10,481 nt of DNA, taken from assembly GCA_025331435.1 (NCBI GenBank), contig JAIWNI010000340.1:1-10481 (forward strand). Reading direction: 5' to 3'. The DNA comes from Choanephora cucurbitarum. Lineage: Eukaryota > Mucoromycota > Mucoromycetes > Mucorales > Choanephoraceae. A program made the position numbers and the translations under genes. Below the pieces are notes generated by a model. The model made no database searches. It worked only from the letters and a program-made list of their open reading frames with translations, and was not told the DNA's origin. Shown here piece after piece: positions 1-8,981 of the stretch (positions are counted from its first letter, which is position 1; each line of letters begins with the position of its first letter).

Positions 1-1999
1 GAATATTCATCCCAAGTACAGGTAAGTTACCAAACGTTTAAATTTGATTCATATTCGACTTACAATTCTACACTGTCGTATAGAACAAAAGAAGAAAACA
101 TGATTCAAGTTGCCATTTGTCCAAGAAAGCCGCACGATCTCTCTTCTTTTCTTCGCCCTCTCATCGCTGAGGTAAATCAACTTTACAATAGAGGTCTTAT
201 CATCAAGAAGGGTGATGAGATAAGATATGACGGCAACGTAGCAATTTTGGGCTTTACTGGTGATATCCCCGGTATTGCTCAATTGATCAATTTTGTTGGA
301 CATACCGGTACACATGGTTGCAGAATCTGTTTAGTTGTTGCTGATGATCACACTGAACATGTACGACACGGCCAATATTTTTCCACTGAAGCAGCTGAAA
401 GAACCATGGAAAGTCTATTACAAGGAGATGAAGTTAGTAAAATGTCTTTTCCTTTCAGTAAATATCGTTACTAACTTTGATAATCAGGATCACGGTATGC
501 GAGGTATTCCTCACTTGATTGGCAGTTTGGAGACTTTCTTGGGTGTGTATTCTTTCTTTGGTGATGAATTGCACATGTTAGGTCATGGCATTGGACATTT
601 GATAAGTGATTTGCTCGATCCAAGTCCAAGAAACAAGTTCAAAGTTGCAGGATCTAGTGAATATACATTCGATGTGCAAGAGGGATTGACGTTGCGCTCA
701 TTTATGGAATGCATAAACCGTTGGATTGATGACAGCAAACGAACCACACCAACAGTATTCGATTTTTCTTTTGACCATAAGAAACACTTCTTCCGGGCTG
801 TTGACTGGCAGCATGTTCTTCTTCATGTTGCTCCCACCATCATTGCGCCTTATCTGAAATCCAATGCTGCTACTGATGCTTTGATGGATCTTGTCAACGC
901 TTGCTCTATAAGTCTTCAAAGATCAATCAGTCCAAACGAATTAGCATACATGGAAAGGTAATATATACATCATGCGGTATATATATGACATTGTACTAAT
1001 CTATTTGCTCCTAGGGCTTTCGATCGTTGGGGTGATTTTCTCAGACGTGAAATCAGAGCCAATCGACTTAGTATGCGAGTTTGGACGATGAACAATCATT
1101 TTGCTGTGCGACATGTTCCTGAGTTGATAAGACAGCAAGGGCCACTGAGATACTTCTCTTGTCGTTCTTTGGAGCGCACCATTAAGAAATACAGTAACAT
1201 GGTTAACTCTATGTCAGCTCCCGATATTGAAATCAGCAATATTCACAACAGAGTTAACTATTACAAAGAACATAGATCAACAGACGCAGCTCAAAGTTAC
1301 ATGCTTCCATCTTCTTCCAGACAAAGAGACTTCTACGATCATCCGACTCATCCCGCAGCAACACCTCGACTCTGGTCAAAAATTCAACATCTTGAGTTAA
1401 GAGACCAAGCTGACTTCTTTGGTGCTTCCACTTGGCAGCTTATTAACGCACTACAGCGGTACTACTCTCGTTTGGGTCTGTCGGGCAGTGTCATAGACAG
1501 TCAACAAATCACAATAGCTGGTTCCATGCTGAAAGATGATGTGTATTTCCATTCGAGATTGCATCGCACCAATAACACTCTTCTTAAGCGATCAAATCAT
1601 CTTGTCTTATTCGAAGCCAAACGCGCCAATAGGTAAGTCATTGATATAGCTTCAAAATATTATCTTAACTGACCTTACTGTAATTTTAGCAACATTAAGT
1701 ATTGGTACATTGGTGAAGTTCTCATGTATTTCGAACATGTACTGAATGGCACTTCTCGTTTTCTTGCTTTGGTATCTGTTATGCCTAATGCTTCAATGGA
1801 TGAGTATGGTATCGTCAGGGTAACATATAACCATCAAACATTAAATGAACAGTTCATGGTTTGCAATACCTTGGACGTTATCACAATCATTGGCTTGGTC
1901 AGATACAATGACATCGAAACAGATTTCAAAGTTATCTGGCCTGACGCGAAATACTATCAAAAACTAGACGGTCGCATTCATCAAGAAGAGCTGTTGTAA
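1..1999 (+). CDS. Tnp2-family (CACTA/EnSpm-type) transposase, 3' portion, five exons
   Basis: This is the catalytic and C-terminal part of a cut-and-paste DNA transposase; the 5' end lies left of the window. Exons are 1-21, 84-432, 488-957, 1015-1632 and 1690-1999; introns (55-62 nt) start GT and end AG, and the second has a TACTAAC branch point. Joined, they give about 588 codons with no stop or frameshift. Family signs in order are NIHPKYR; AICPRKP followed by a proline/leucine stretch; LGFTGDIPG (Asp at 262-264); GH..THGCRIC; FFGDELHMLGHG (Asp at 563-565); and NNHFAVRHVPELI then GPLRYFSCRSLER. In Tnp2 proteins GD.PG and the D..H segment hold putative catalytic acids, so that assignment here is by analogy. 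The last exon (WYIGEVLMYFEH..., KVIWPD) resembles the usual C-terminal domain. It could be an active element or a domesticated gene. Confidence 0.85.
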
Positions 2000-2063
2000 A
2001 TCTTGCCTTGAATTCGTTTCCTATTTATTCGTATAATTAGCTGCTTTTTTTTCTCGCCTTATA

Positions 2064-2130
2064 AATAAATATATCTATCATCATTATTGCTCTTACTACC
2101 TCTATAGTTATCCATATCTTGTAAAATAAA
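2064..2130 (+). terminator. Two poly(A) signals downstream of the transposase gene
   Basis: AATAAA hexamers lie at 2064-2069 and 2125-2130, about 65 and 125 nt after the TAA that ends the transposase reading frame. Their position and strand fit 3'-end formation of that transcript. In AT-rich DNA such hexamers also occur by chance, so only their placement supports the call. Confidence 0.5.
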
Positions 2131-2132
2131 AT

Positions 2133-2168
2133 TAAAAGGAAAGAAAGGAGAAAAAGAAAAAAAAAAGG
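2133..2168 (+). repeat. A/G-only purine tract
   Basis: About 36 nt consist almost only of A and G, ending in a run of ten or more A before GG. It begins just after the second AATAAA. It could be a slipped homopurine microsatellite or the decayed A-rich tail of a retroposed sequence; nothing separates these options here. Confidence 0.5.
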
Positions 2169-2780
2169 TTCTTACATCTTAACATCCCTTTTGTGTAACT
2201 TTATACATGACTTATTTACCAAGATGCAAATCAGCCACCCAACCTTTTTCTTTTCTCTTTCCACTTCACTTCTATTCAGCTCATTTAGTTTGTTATGGCT
2301 GCAGTACAGTTTATCAAATTTATAGTCAAACGCTTACTATCAACAAGCTGCTGTTAAATCTCTTACTGCTACTCTATTCTTTGACAAAAAGTTCAGTTCG
2401 TAGTGGCTTGTTTCGTACTCATCTCGCCAAACTTGAAGTTGTAAATCAAATGATTTCTCTCAGAATGCATTGGTGATTCATTTGTCTACTTTTTCAGCTC
2501 TTCCGTTGAAACTGATTGTACTTCCTATCTGCAACAAAATATTTCCGATCTACTTTGTTTTATCCACTTGTGATATTATGATAAACGGTATTGTTGCTTT
2601 AATGGAAATGCATACTTCATCTCAAGTTATGATCATGTTTGAGGTTACACTAAAGCTGATGCATACAGTTCAATCATTTCTCATCGCAACATCCTTAGCA
2701 TTATTTCCATAAACCGTTTAAACACTTGGCCTTATCATTTGGTTGTTAACATATTAACATTAAAGCATTTAAGATTCTCT

Positions 2781-2807
2781 ATCTAAGACTTGGATTGATT
2801 CTTAGAT
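2781..2807. repeat. Inverted repeat ATCTAAGA / TCTTAGAT
   Basis: Eight-base perfect arms (2781-2788 and 2800-2807) flank an 11-nt loop in otherwise gene-free DNA. It could form a small hairpin. No neighbouring gene end or target-site duplication gives it a role. Confidence 0.4.
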
Positions 2808-4260
2808 TAATGGTACTATGGATTGCATGATGCTTCTGTACAGTGTAATGAATATCTTATGTCTGTAGGTTCGATACTAGTTGTCCTTTGCCTGGTTCAT
2901 GTTCTTTTTGTGCATCATCATGCCTAGCAATTGAAATGGATAAAATCAAGGATTTATTCAACTTCTTCATGAAACCAAATAAGTATAAATCCATAAGAGC
3001 ACTGCATGTTCTGCTTCTTACTTTACTAGTAGGTTTTTTACTTCGTGCAGTAACTAAAGATGTACTTACTCTAATCCTAAATGCACTCTCTTATACCGAT
3101 CATTGTATTCTTATTCAATGATGTACTTACAACTATTAATGAATTAGAATTATTTTAAGCCTTTGTTCTCAATAAATACTTTTTCATACATTCTGTTTCC
3201 ATTTGGCTTTTTATCCTGATCTCAAGTCTTCATTCATTCATATCAGTTCTTCAAATCGCTTTTTAAAAGTACTGCAATTAGATTCATGCAAGTCCAAGAC
3301 ATTTGCCTATTCTGTCAAATATCATCATCTCTTCATTGGTGGTTAGTTATTTTTCTTCCCATCACTGCTCAGATTATACTAAATACTGGCCATTTTTTTT
3401 AATCCCCCATTTTTTATTTTTTTTCTTTCTCACCACTATATGCACAGTAAAGGTAAGCTTTATTTTAAAGAAATAGCTATCCTCTTACATATTTTAACTT
3501 GCTTTTCAAATTATACATCCTGAAGACCTTGTTGCCTTTCTACAACACGTACACACCTTCTTGCTTTTATTCCTTGGACTAAAAGATGCTTATCGGTTAT
3601 CGTTTCCATAGCATACCATACTGTTTACTCTTTCAATGTTCATGATCATCAATGGTACTCTTCTCTGCTACTACCTGTGTTATCCACTTCTGAAGCCAAG
3701 TTCTTTTTCTATATACTGCCACTTTTTGATATCCTCTTCTTGCTACTGTTGACTATATAGCTTTCCATTTGCATTACAATCTTCGTAGATATTTCTCATC
3801 TTTGCCTTATTCTAACTGATCCCTCCTTTTAATGCTTGTCTCTGCTGGCTCATCATATAATCGTATCCTATTTAATCCCTTCATCTATTGTATTGCCAGT
3901 TGACTAACTCATTTTAACTGTAGAATATCTGCTTCTTTAGTCACTCTTATTTCTGGTTTATGCTTCCTGTTTACTTACATTGTCTCTTATATCCCATCAT
4001 GCCTCATATTGTATGATTCAAATTGCATATTGCCCATTTGACTCGGTTGACTTCAACTTTTCTTAGCTCTGGTACTCTGAATATGCTTTTTTTTTCTAAC
4101 TGGAACCATCTGTCTATATCTACAAGCCTAGATAATCCTACTGCCTGCCATGATGTACTCATCAGTAGATGACCTGCTTCAATGTTACATTCTTACCTGC
4201 TATTGACTCCTGCAACACTGGCGTCGCTTGTTTTTATCCATATAACAAACTTGTATTCCA

Positions 4261-4284
4261 ACTTGACTCTGCTACTTGACTCTG
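4261..4284. repeat. Short tandem duplication ACTTGACTCTG
   Basis: An 11-nt word occurs at 4261-4271 and again at 4274-4284, with two bases between. It is probably a small slippage or repair duplication inside the pyrimidine-skewed region. Confidence 0.5.
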
Positions 4285-4427
4285 AGGTATATTGCCAAAC
4301 TGATGGACGCATGTGATGACTCATTCTGGTGCATAGCTTAGGAATCTTCCGAGCAACGTCGAGAAAGGTGATAAAACTGGTCCTTAAGCTGTAATATGTA
4401 TTCCATTTCGCGCGTTTATTTCTTTAG

Positions 4428-4919
4428 TTGTGGTTTCCGCAAAGATCTACTTCGAATCACTTGCTTCAAGAACAAGATGTACTCATCATTGGTAACAAAG
4501 ACGCGTCAATGAGGACGATTCCAACTTTTTTTTTAAAAGTGATTCAAGTCTCATCTTTATTCTTTTTTTTTCAAATAGGCTATCTATCTACTGTTTCTTC
4601 TTCAATATCGCTTCTTGTGTCGACTGTCTACTCTTCTGATGAGTTGTTCTACTGCTCCATGTGCATCGTCTGGTCTAGAGGCTTCAAGGAAAAAAAAATA
4701 AAAGTTGATCCAAGCCAAGAACAAAAAATCCAGCTGGGTTTCAAAGCAAAATTGATTCAAGCGCTGAATCTGTCAAGCGTTAGAAGACTCTCTAAAGGCT
4801 GCATCCATCATGAAATAGCCTACCATCCATCTAGAAATTGCTCTCCAGGGTCAACCAAAAGGCGCATCTGGATCCCCAATGTACCGTTCTATCCGGAAGA
4901 ACCTAGAGCATCATCCTAG
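4428..4919 (+). other. 163-codon open frame of unknown status in a GC-richer patch
   Basis: The frame is open but unconvincing. The first half crosses two long T runs and encodes Ser/Leu/Phe-rich sequence, while the second half (about 4690-4919) encodes a basic, more mixed sequence. The last 120 bases before the stop are about 48% GC, well above the surroundings. Other frames, including two on the minus strand, also give protein-like stretches broken by single stops. The compositional jump suggests a fragment of a different inserted element rather than a resident gene. I recognise no domain and assign no function. Confidence 0.2.
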
Positions 4920-5250
4920 CTAGTAAAACGAAGGCTGGAATCCATGGTACGCTAAAGAAGTGCCCAAATATGGAATATATAAGGATCTACATTTTATTAT
5001 AATAAAGAAGCCCTATTTGACATTATACACCCAATAAGCATACCTAAATTTTAAATGACGCTTGATCTTAAGAAGCCCAATATGGCTATTAAACAGAAGA
5101 AACACACCATCGTTCTAGAAAGGCTTCGAGAAACATGTTCATTCATATACTACAGAATTCATCAACTCTACTCGTTGCCATTATCCCATTGTCCGTCTAT
5201 ATGGCCATTCTCATTGGATTACAAAGCGTTATTTAAAAAGCTTAAAGCAG
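4920..5250. other. Intergenic stretch with TATA-like and AATAAA words
   Basis: No supported gene. A TATATAAGG word at 4976-4984 is followed by AATAAA at 5001-5006. That order and spacing occur in solo LTRs but also by chance in AT-rich DNA; no flanking TG...CA ends or target duplication were found. A 94-codon open frame from 5055 shows no family feature and runs into the palindrome cluster. Confidence 0.3.
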
Positions 5251-5287
5251 TAAAAAAACATGTATTGTGCACGGAAAACATGTCTGG

Positions 5288-5396
5288 TGCACATTTTGGA
5301 TGTGCATCATACAAGATTTCGGCTATGTATGGGCCCTAAATACACATCCATTTTGGATGTGCGGTGTGCACATCCGGATGTGCATCAGACACATCC
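5288..5396. repeat. Cluster of palindromic CACATCC / GGATGTG units
   Basis: Within about 110 nt the heptamer CACATCC occurs three times (5343, 5369, 5390) and its reverse complement GGATGTG three times (5298, 5355, 5376). They build a TGCACAT..ATGTGCA hairpin at 5288-5306, a CACATCC..GGATGTG hairpin at 5343-5361 (5-nt loop), and a perfect 18-bp palindrome, TGCACATCCGGATGTGCA, at 5367-5384. GTGCAC also occurs at 5267, 5287 and 5366. The cluster lies just beyond the truncated end of the minus-strand transposase copy. Dense, both-orientation short motifs are typical of the subterminal regions that CACTA transposon proteins bind, so this could be a relic of an element end. That link is inference; a tandem array or regulatory site cluster would look similar. 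Confidence 0.7.
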
Positions 5397-5551
5397 CATT
5401 TGCCGTGGTGTGCAGTTCATTAGCAAAGAAAAAAAACGCATTGGTAAATGTTGGCAAATCAGTAAAGAGTCGAGGGAGACCGGGTAGTTAATGAAGCTAC
5501 AATGACTGAGTAAGAATGAGGCTATCCATTTATTAGAGTATTTTTACTTAC

Positions 5552-7014
5552 AATATCCCCATTCTTAAGCTCTTCAATGGTACGATCATCGCCTTTTTCG
5601 GGAAAGTATTTGCCTTGAGAAGAGATAGATCTTGGTGCTAAAGCCCTCGATTTACAGATACGACACTCGTAGGTATCGACGTGACCAACGAAACACATCA
5701 ACTCGGCTATTCCAGGCATGTCACCGGTAAGGCCAAGAATAGCAACACGACCACGAAAAATCTCATTGCCTTCTTTTTTTATGACCAGTCCTCTCTCATA
5801 CATTGCCTTGACTTCATTTACTAATGGTTCCAGAAAGGACACGATATCTTTTGATTTGCCTGGACATACAGCTATTTAGATCATGTTTTATCCTTTGTTC
5901 TATATTTATTGAAAATCAGTTTGATGTCAAGAGATCACATTCTATGATGCTAATCCATACCTGTGCTGAGGATGAATGTTCATCATTAAGCAGTTGATCA
6001 ATACTTAGTGAGCCTTCTGCATGTTTTTAGCTGATAGCCGTCAACAAAAATGACCAAACAAATGATGTTATCGTCAACCACTCCGCGATCAAGAAGATCC
6101 TTATAGCATTTACCAGAAAAAATATCTTTGTAATGATCAACAACGGTACTATTTTCGGCAAAGAATTGTTCGCGATACGAAAGCATTTCATTATTTTCAC
6201 CATTAACACACAATTCAGTGAGAGCCTTTCCCACTAAAGTGTACGCCATTTGTCTTGTGGGCTTCAATCAGGGAGAGGAGTGATACCGTCCTCTCTTGCT
6301 GTTTCTACTTTTGCTTCATTACAAAAGCGAGGCATGTCACAAGACTGGACTTGACACACAGATGTTTCGGTATCATTGGCTAGATACATGTAACATCCAT
6401 TTGGGCATATGGCGTACTTTGTGGTGGACTTGTTGTCCCTTTGTACTATTCTACGATATGTGTCTGGTGACTGGAAATGCTGATTAGCAAAAGGGCCTAC
6501 GTTGGAACAGACATGTAAGTGATCCCTCCAATTATTTTGTGTATCTTTAATTTACCTTCTCTAAATTGACTCAAACCTTGACTGTTGAAAACAGATACAA
6601 GTCGTCGTTGGTACTCTCTGGGCATCTTTGCTTCATCCAAGACTTGCATAATGGTAATTCAGGCAGCCTTTACTTGATCAATAGGTTCAGAGGGATACCA
6701 ATCATAGGTTACAGACTCTATAAGATTTACACAAGGTGTTATTGATATATGTTATATTACTCATTACAGAAAACATACCTTCTTGTGTAATGCTCTCTTC
6801 GCTAACAACGTTGCTAGTGTCAGTTTCCATAGAGGACTCGCTCATACTCAAACCATCGAAATCCTCCATCTCTTCGTCTTGAACGATAGGTTGTGTATCC
6901 CGTTGCTCGTAGTATTCATGAGCAAATCTGACTGCACAATTGTAACCGTGTGCTGTCAAGCTCTCTTTGTGTTGCGAATAAGGAAGAACAGATCATGCAA
7001 GAGAACAAAGGCAT
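5552..7014 (-). pseudogene. Broken Tnp2-family (CACTA/EnSpm-type) transposase, N-terminal half, truncated
   Basis: Reading from ATG at 7014: a zinc-finger-like start (FSCMICSSL, then AHGYNC in a shifted frame near 6955); an acidic Ser/Glu linker; intron 6778-6718; TYDWYPSEP; intron 6555-6497; a Cys-rich module (YAICPNGCYMY ... CDMPRFC); KDIFSGKCYKDL; FVDGYQLK (Asp at 6042-6040); NIHPQHR; intron 5960-5900; VCPGKSKD; LTGDMPG (Asp at 5722-5720); ECRIC; then donor GTAAGT at 5551, after which homology stops. Damage: frameshifts near 6955, 6265, 6003 and 5890, in-frame TGA at 6661-6659 and TAA at 5878-5876 (CAA in copy 1). It is a little over half identical by eye to the copy at 1-1999 and shares two intron positions. 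It cannot encode a full transposase; the 3' half is absent. Confidence 0.85.
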
Positions 7015-7124
7015 ATTGGTACTGTGGATAGAATAAGTAAATAAGAATAGGTTAATAATTGTAGAGTTTTGGAATCAAAGTTTATAATAAAATGAAAGGT
7101 GTCAAAAAAGCTTTAGGTGTATCT

Positions 7125-7132
7125 TATTTATA
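7125..7132 (-). promoter_or_regulatory. TATA box for the minus-strand transposase copy
   Basis: TATAAATA reads on the minus strand at 7132-7125, about 115 nt before the ATG at 7014. Distance and orientation suit a core promoter with a short 5' leader. The same octamer faces the opposite way in front of the gene at 8035. Confidence 0.45.
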
Positions 7133-7958
7133 CTAGCAGATATGTTGATTAAAAAAGGTTGTTGTCAGTTGCTGTTCTAATTACTGTCGTCAAAGTCCTT
7201 CAGTAAGAACAAATGGGTTAAGCCGACTAATGCATTCTTCACCTTCTTCAATATAATGCTCAACCACATTCCCCTTCTTCTCTTACCTTTTTAGGAGTAA
7301 GGGAGTTCAATGAGCTTATAAAATTCAATTAATCACTTCTAAATTGAGGTTAGAAAATGCTAACGTACAAAACCTGCATGTAAACGAGAATGCTTGCTTT
7401 GCTTTCCATATTAGCAACAAAGATGAAACCTTATAATTTGAATTAAACATCAAGACTTCAGACTAAACCATTATTGCAAGAAGAGGCTTTCTATCAAAGA
7501 TATTAAAAAAGAAAGTTTTATTTGCGTTTATAGTTTTGAGTATCATAGTATTTGTACAAAGCACATTCATCAGTTTTCCTTTCAAAAAGCAGAATAGGAT
7601 ATGCTTTCATCATCGAAGGTGATAGCCGTAAAAGTTAATTTGCTCTTTAATTCTACCTAAGATTGTTGAAAAAGAGGGATTGGATTTAGAGAGATTCTCT
7701 TTTTTAAACATCAACTCGTTTCTATGGAAAACAGAAATTACAACGAGGCAATATAGATGCTGTTGTCTTTGATTCGCTAACTATACTATCCATGTTGTCT
7801 TGAGTACTATCCTATGCGTGTTTCTTAAGATGCATGCTGAATGAGCTTCTGTTAATCTTTTTTTCTTAAATTTGTATTTTTTAATCAATGCAAACAAAGA
7901 ATGAGAAATAAACATATATTTGTTATCAGGTATATCTTGTGTTAATAAGATTAATCCA
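7133..7958. other. AT-rich spacer between two divergent broken genes
   Basis: No gene or long open frame of note is seen on either strand. The stretch is AT-rich, with several A and T runs, and separates the two outward-facing TATAAATA boxes. It probably holds the upstream control sequence of both neighbours, but I found no shared operator-like repeat. Confidence 0.45.
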
Positions 7959-7966
7959 TATAAATA
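7959..7966 (+). promoter_or_regulatory. TATA box for the gene at 8035
   Basis: TATAAATA lies about 70 nt upstream of the ATG at 8035, followed by a pyrimidine-rich stretch (CTCTTTATTCTTTC) and A-rich leader sequence. This is a common arrangement for a fungal core promoter and short leader, and it supports the choice of start. Confidence 0.55.
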
Positions 7967-8034
7967 GGCTATATCATCTCCTCAATTAGCTCTTTATTCT
8001 TTCATTAGAAAATCAAACATAAAACATACATATT

Positions 8035-8981
8035 ATGGCTATCTCTAAAGAACTCAAAAAATCAGCACTTGTTGCGGTCAAATCGCCGACAATGTCATTG
8101 AACTTCGTAGAGCCAACATTCAGTTGCAAAGCGATGTTGAACTGTTGAAACAAACAGTTTTGGAATGCCAAATTAATTTGGCAAAAATTACTCCAGGTAA
8201 CCCTTCAGTTGGTACTTTTATCTCTTTAAGCTTATTGTTTGAATTTCTTTTATAGTCAATGCTCAACAGCCTAGCCGAGTTGCCAGCTCTTCGACACAAT
8301 GTCACCCTCTCTTCTGGCCCCAGTATATCCAAGCCAGCACCAAAAGATTTGGACGATACTGACAAGTTGTACGCTAGAAGACTGAAGTTCTTTCTTCCAG
8401 AATGGCTTCAAGACCAAGTAACAATCCAACTTTTTGACTTAACTTCTGTTAAGTTAGGCAAGGAAGCTCTTCTTGATATGCAAAAAAAGTTCATACAAGG
8501 GCTGGCAGCAGTTGCTGTAGAAAAAATGATCATCATTTTAGAAGCAGGACACCCCAATTGGGCTTTACAAGCCTACGGTGATATTGATTATCGCATCAAA
8601 CAGGATGCTCTTACATCTCTTCGGTCATGGCAACTATGAATGGCATACCCACTGATCGTTGTACCAACCTTTGGCTTGAGGATATGCTTCTTGAGTATTT
8701 CTATCATAATCGACAGCAATCAAAGAAAAGAAAGGTAATGATTTGAAGAGTATTAAAATTAAATGTATGTATTGATAGTTGGCTTAGTTGGATAAGCAAA
8801 GGGCCCAAGAGGTGCAAACACAAGAACCTCCACGAATGCTACTACCAGCAACCTTGACACCTGAAGCATTTGAAGAAAGCCCTTCTTCATCAAGCTCTGC
8901 CAACAAAAGACCGTATGTATTTGATTTAGCATCATATTTATTTTGTCACTAATTGCCTTAAAAAATAGTCGCATGGATTGA
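8035..8981 (+). pseudogene. Decayed four-exon gene for an unrecognised coiled-coil protein
   Basis: I do not recognise the family. Exons: 8035-8196, 8256 or 8275-8734, 8788-8912 and 8969-8981 (TGA). Exon 1 encodes a heptad-like stretch (ELRRANIQLQSDVELLKQ), consistent with a coiled coil. Exon 2 encodes a compact domain with LKFFLPEWLQDQVTIQLFDL, EAGHPNWALQAYGDID and GIPTDRCTNLWLEDMLLEYF, ending in KKRK at the splice. Exon 3 is Gln/Pro/Ser-rich and the protein ends NKRPRMD, so two basic clusters suggest nuclear location. Expected length is about 255 residues. Two frameshifts break it: one at the A run 8056-8061, one near 8627. Using the acceptor at 8255 also loses frame, whereas the AG at 8274 keeps it. 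The clean introns (53-56 nt) and late reading frame show it was coding. Transcription is divergent from the transposase pseudogene. Confidence 0.65.

Larger units (their letters stand above)
2169..4427. other. Gene-poor, pyrimidine-skewed region
   Basis: I find no gene that I can support. Open stretches of 77-89 codons at 2207-2476, 2470-2712 and 2888-3121 on the plus strand encode hydrophobic, low-complexity peptides and show no family motif or splice structure. From about 3140 to 4430 the plus strand is rich in C and T: sampled 60-nt lines at 3481, 3661 and 3721 have only about 30-32% purines. Minus-strand translations of 3780-4440 give short protein-like pieces interrupted by many stops. 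This could be a very old dead element, but I cannot name it. Confidence 0.4.

Noticed and set aside
2868..2881. GGTTCGATACT, resembling a tRNA B box
   Set aside because: No A box, acceptor stem or cloverleaf pairing could be found at suitable distances.
2207..3121. Three hydrophobic plus-strand open frames of 77-89 codons
   Set aside because: They are Leu/Ser/Ile-rich translations of T-rich DNA, with no motif, no splice logic linking them and no conserved start context.
4976..5006. TATATAAGG followed by AATAAA as a solo LTR
   Set aside because: No TG...CA ends, no target duplication and no second copy in the window; both words are expected by chance in AT-rich DNA.
5055..5491. Overlapping plus-strand open frames running through the palindrome cluster
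   Set aside because: They overlap in different frames, and the repeated CACATCC/GGATGTG units explain their sequence better than coding does.
6296..6487. Plus-strand 63-codon open frame
   Set aside because: It lies opposite the minus-strand exon coding the Cys-rich module (YAICPNGCYMY) of the broken transposase, which has family motifs and clean splice sites.
6783..7031. Plus-strand 82-codon open frame
   Set aside because: It is the shadow of the acidic linker and zinc-finger-like start of the minus-strand transposase copy.
8120..8365. Minus-strand 81-codon open frame
   Set aside because: It overlaps the exon 1-exon 2 junction of the plus-strand gene at 8035, whose heptad pattern, introns and promoter make it the real coding strand.
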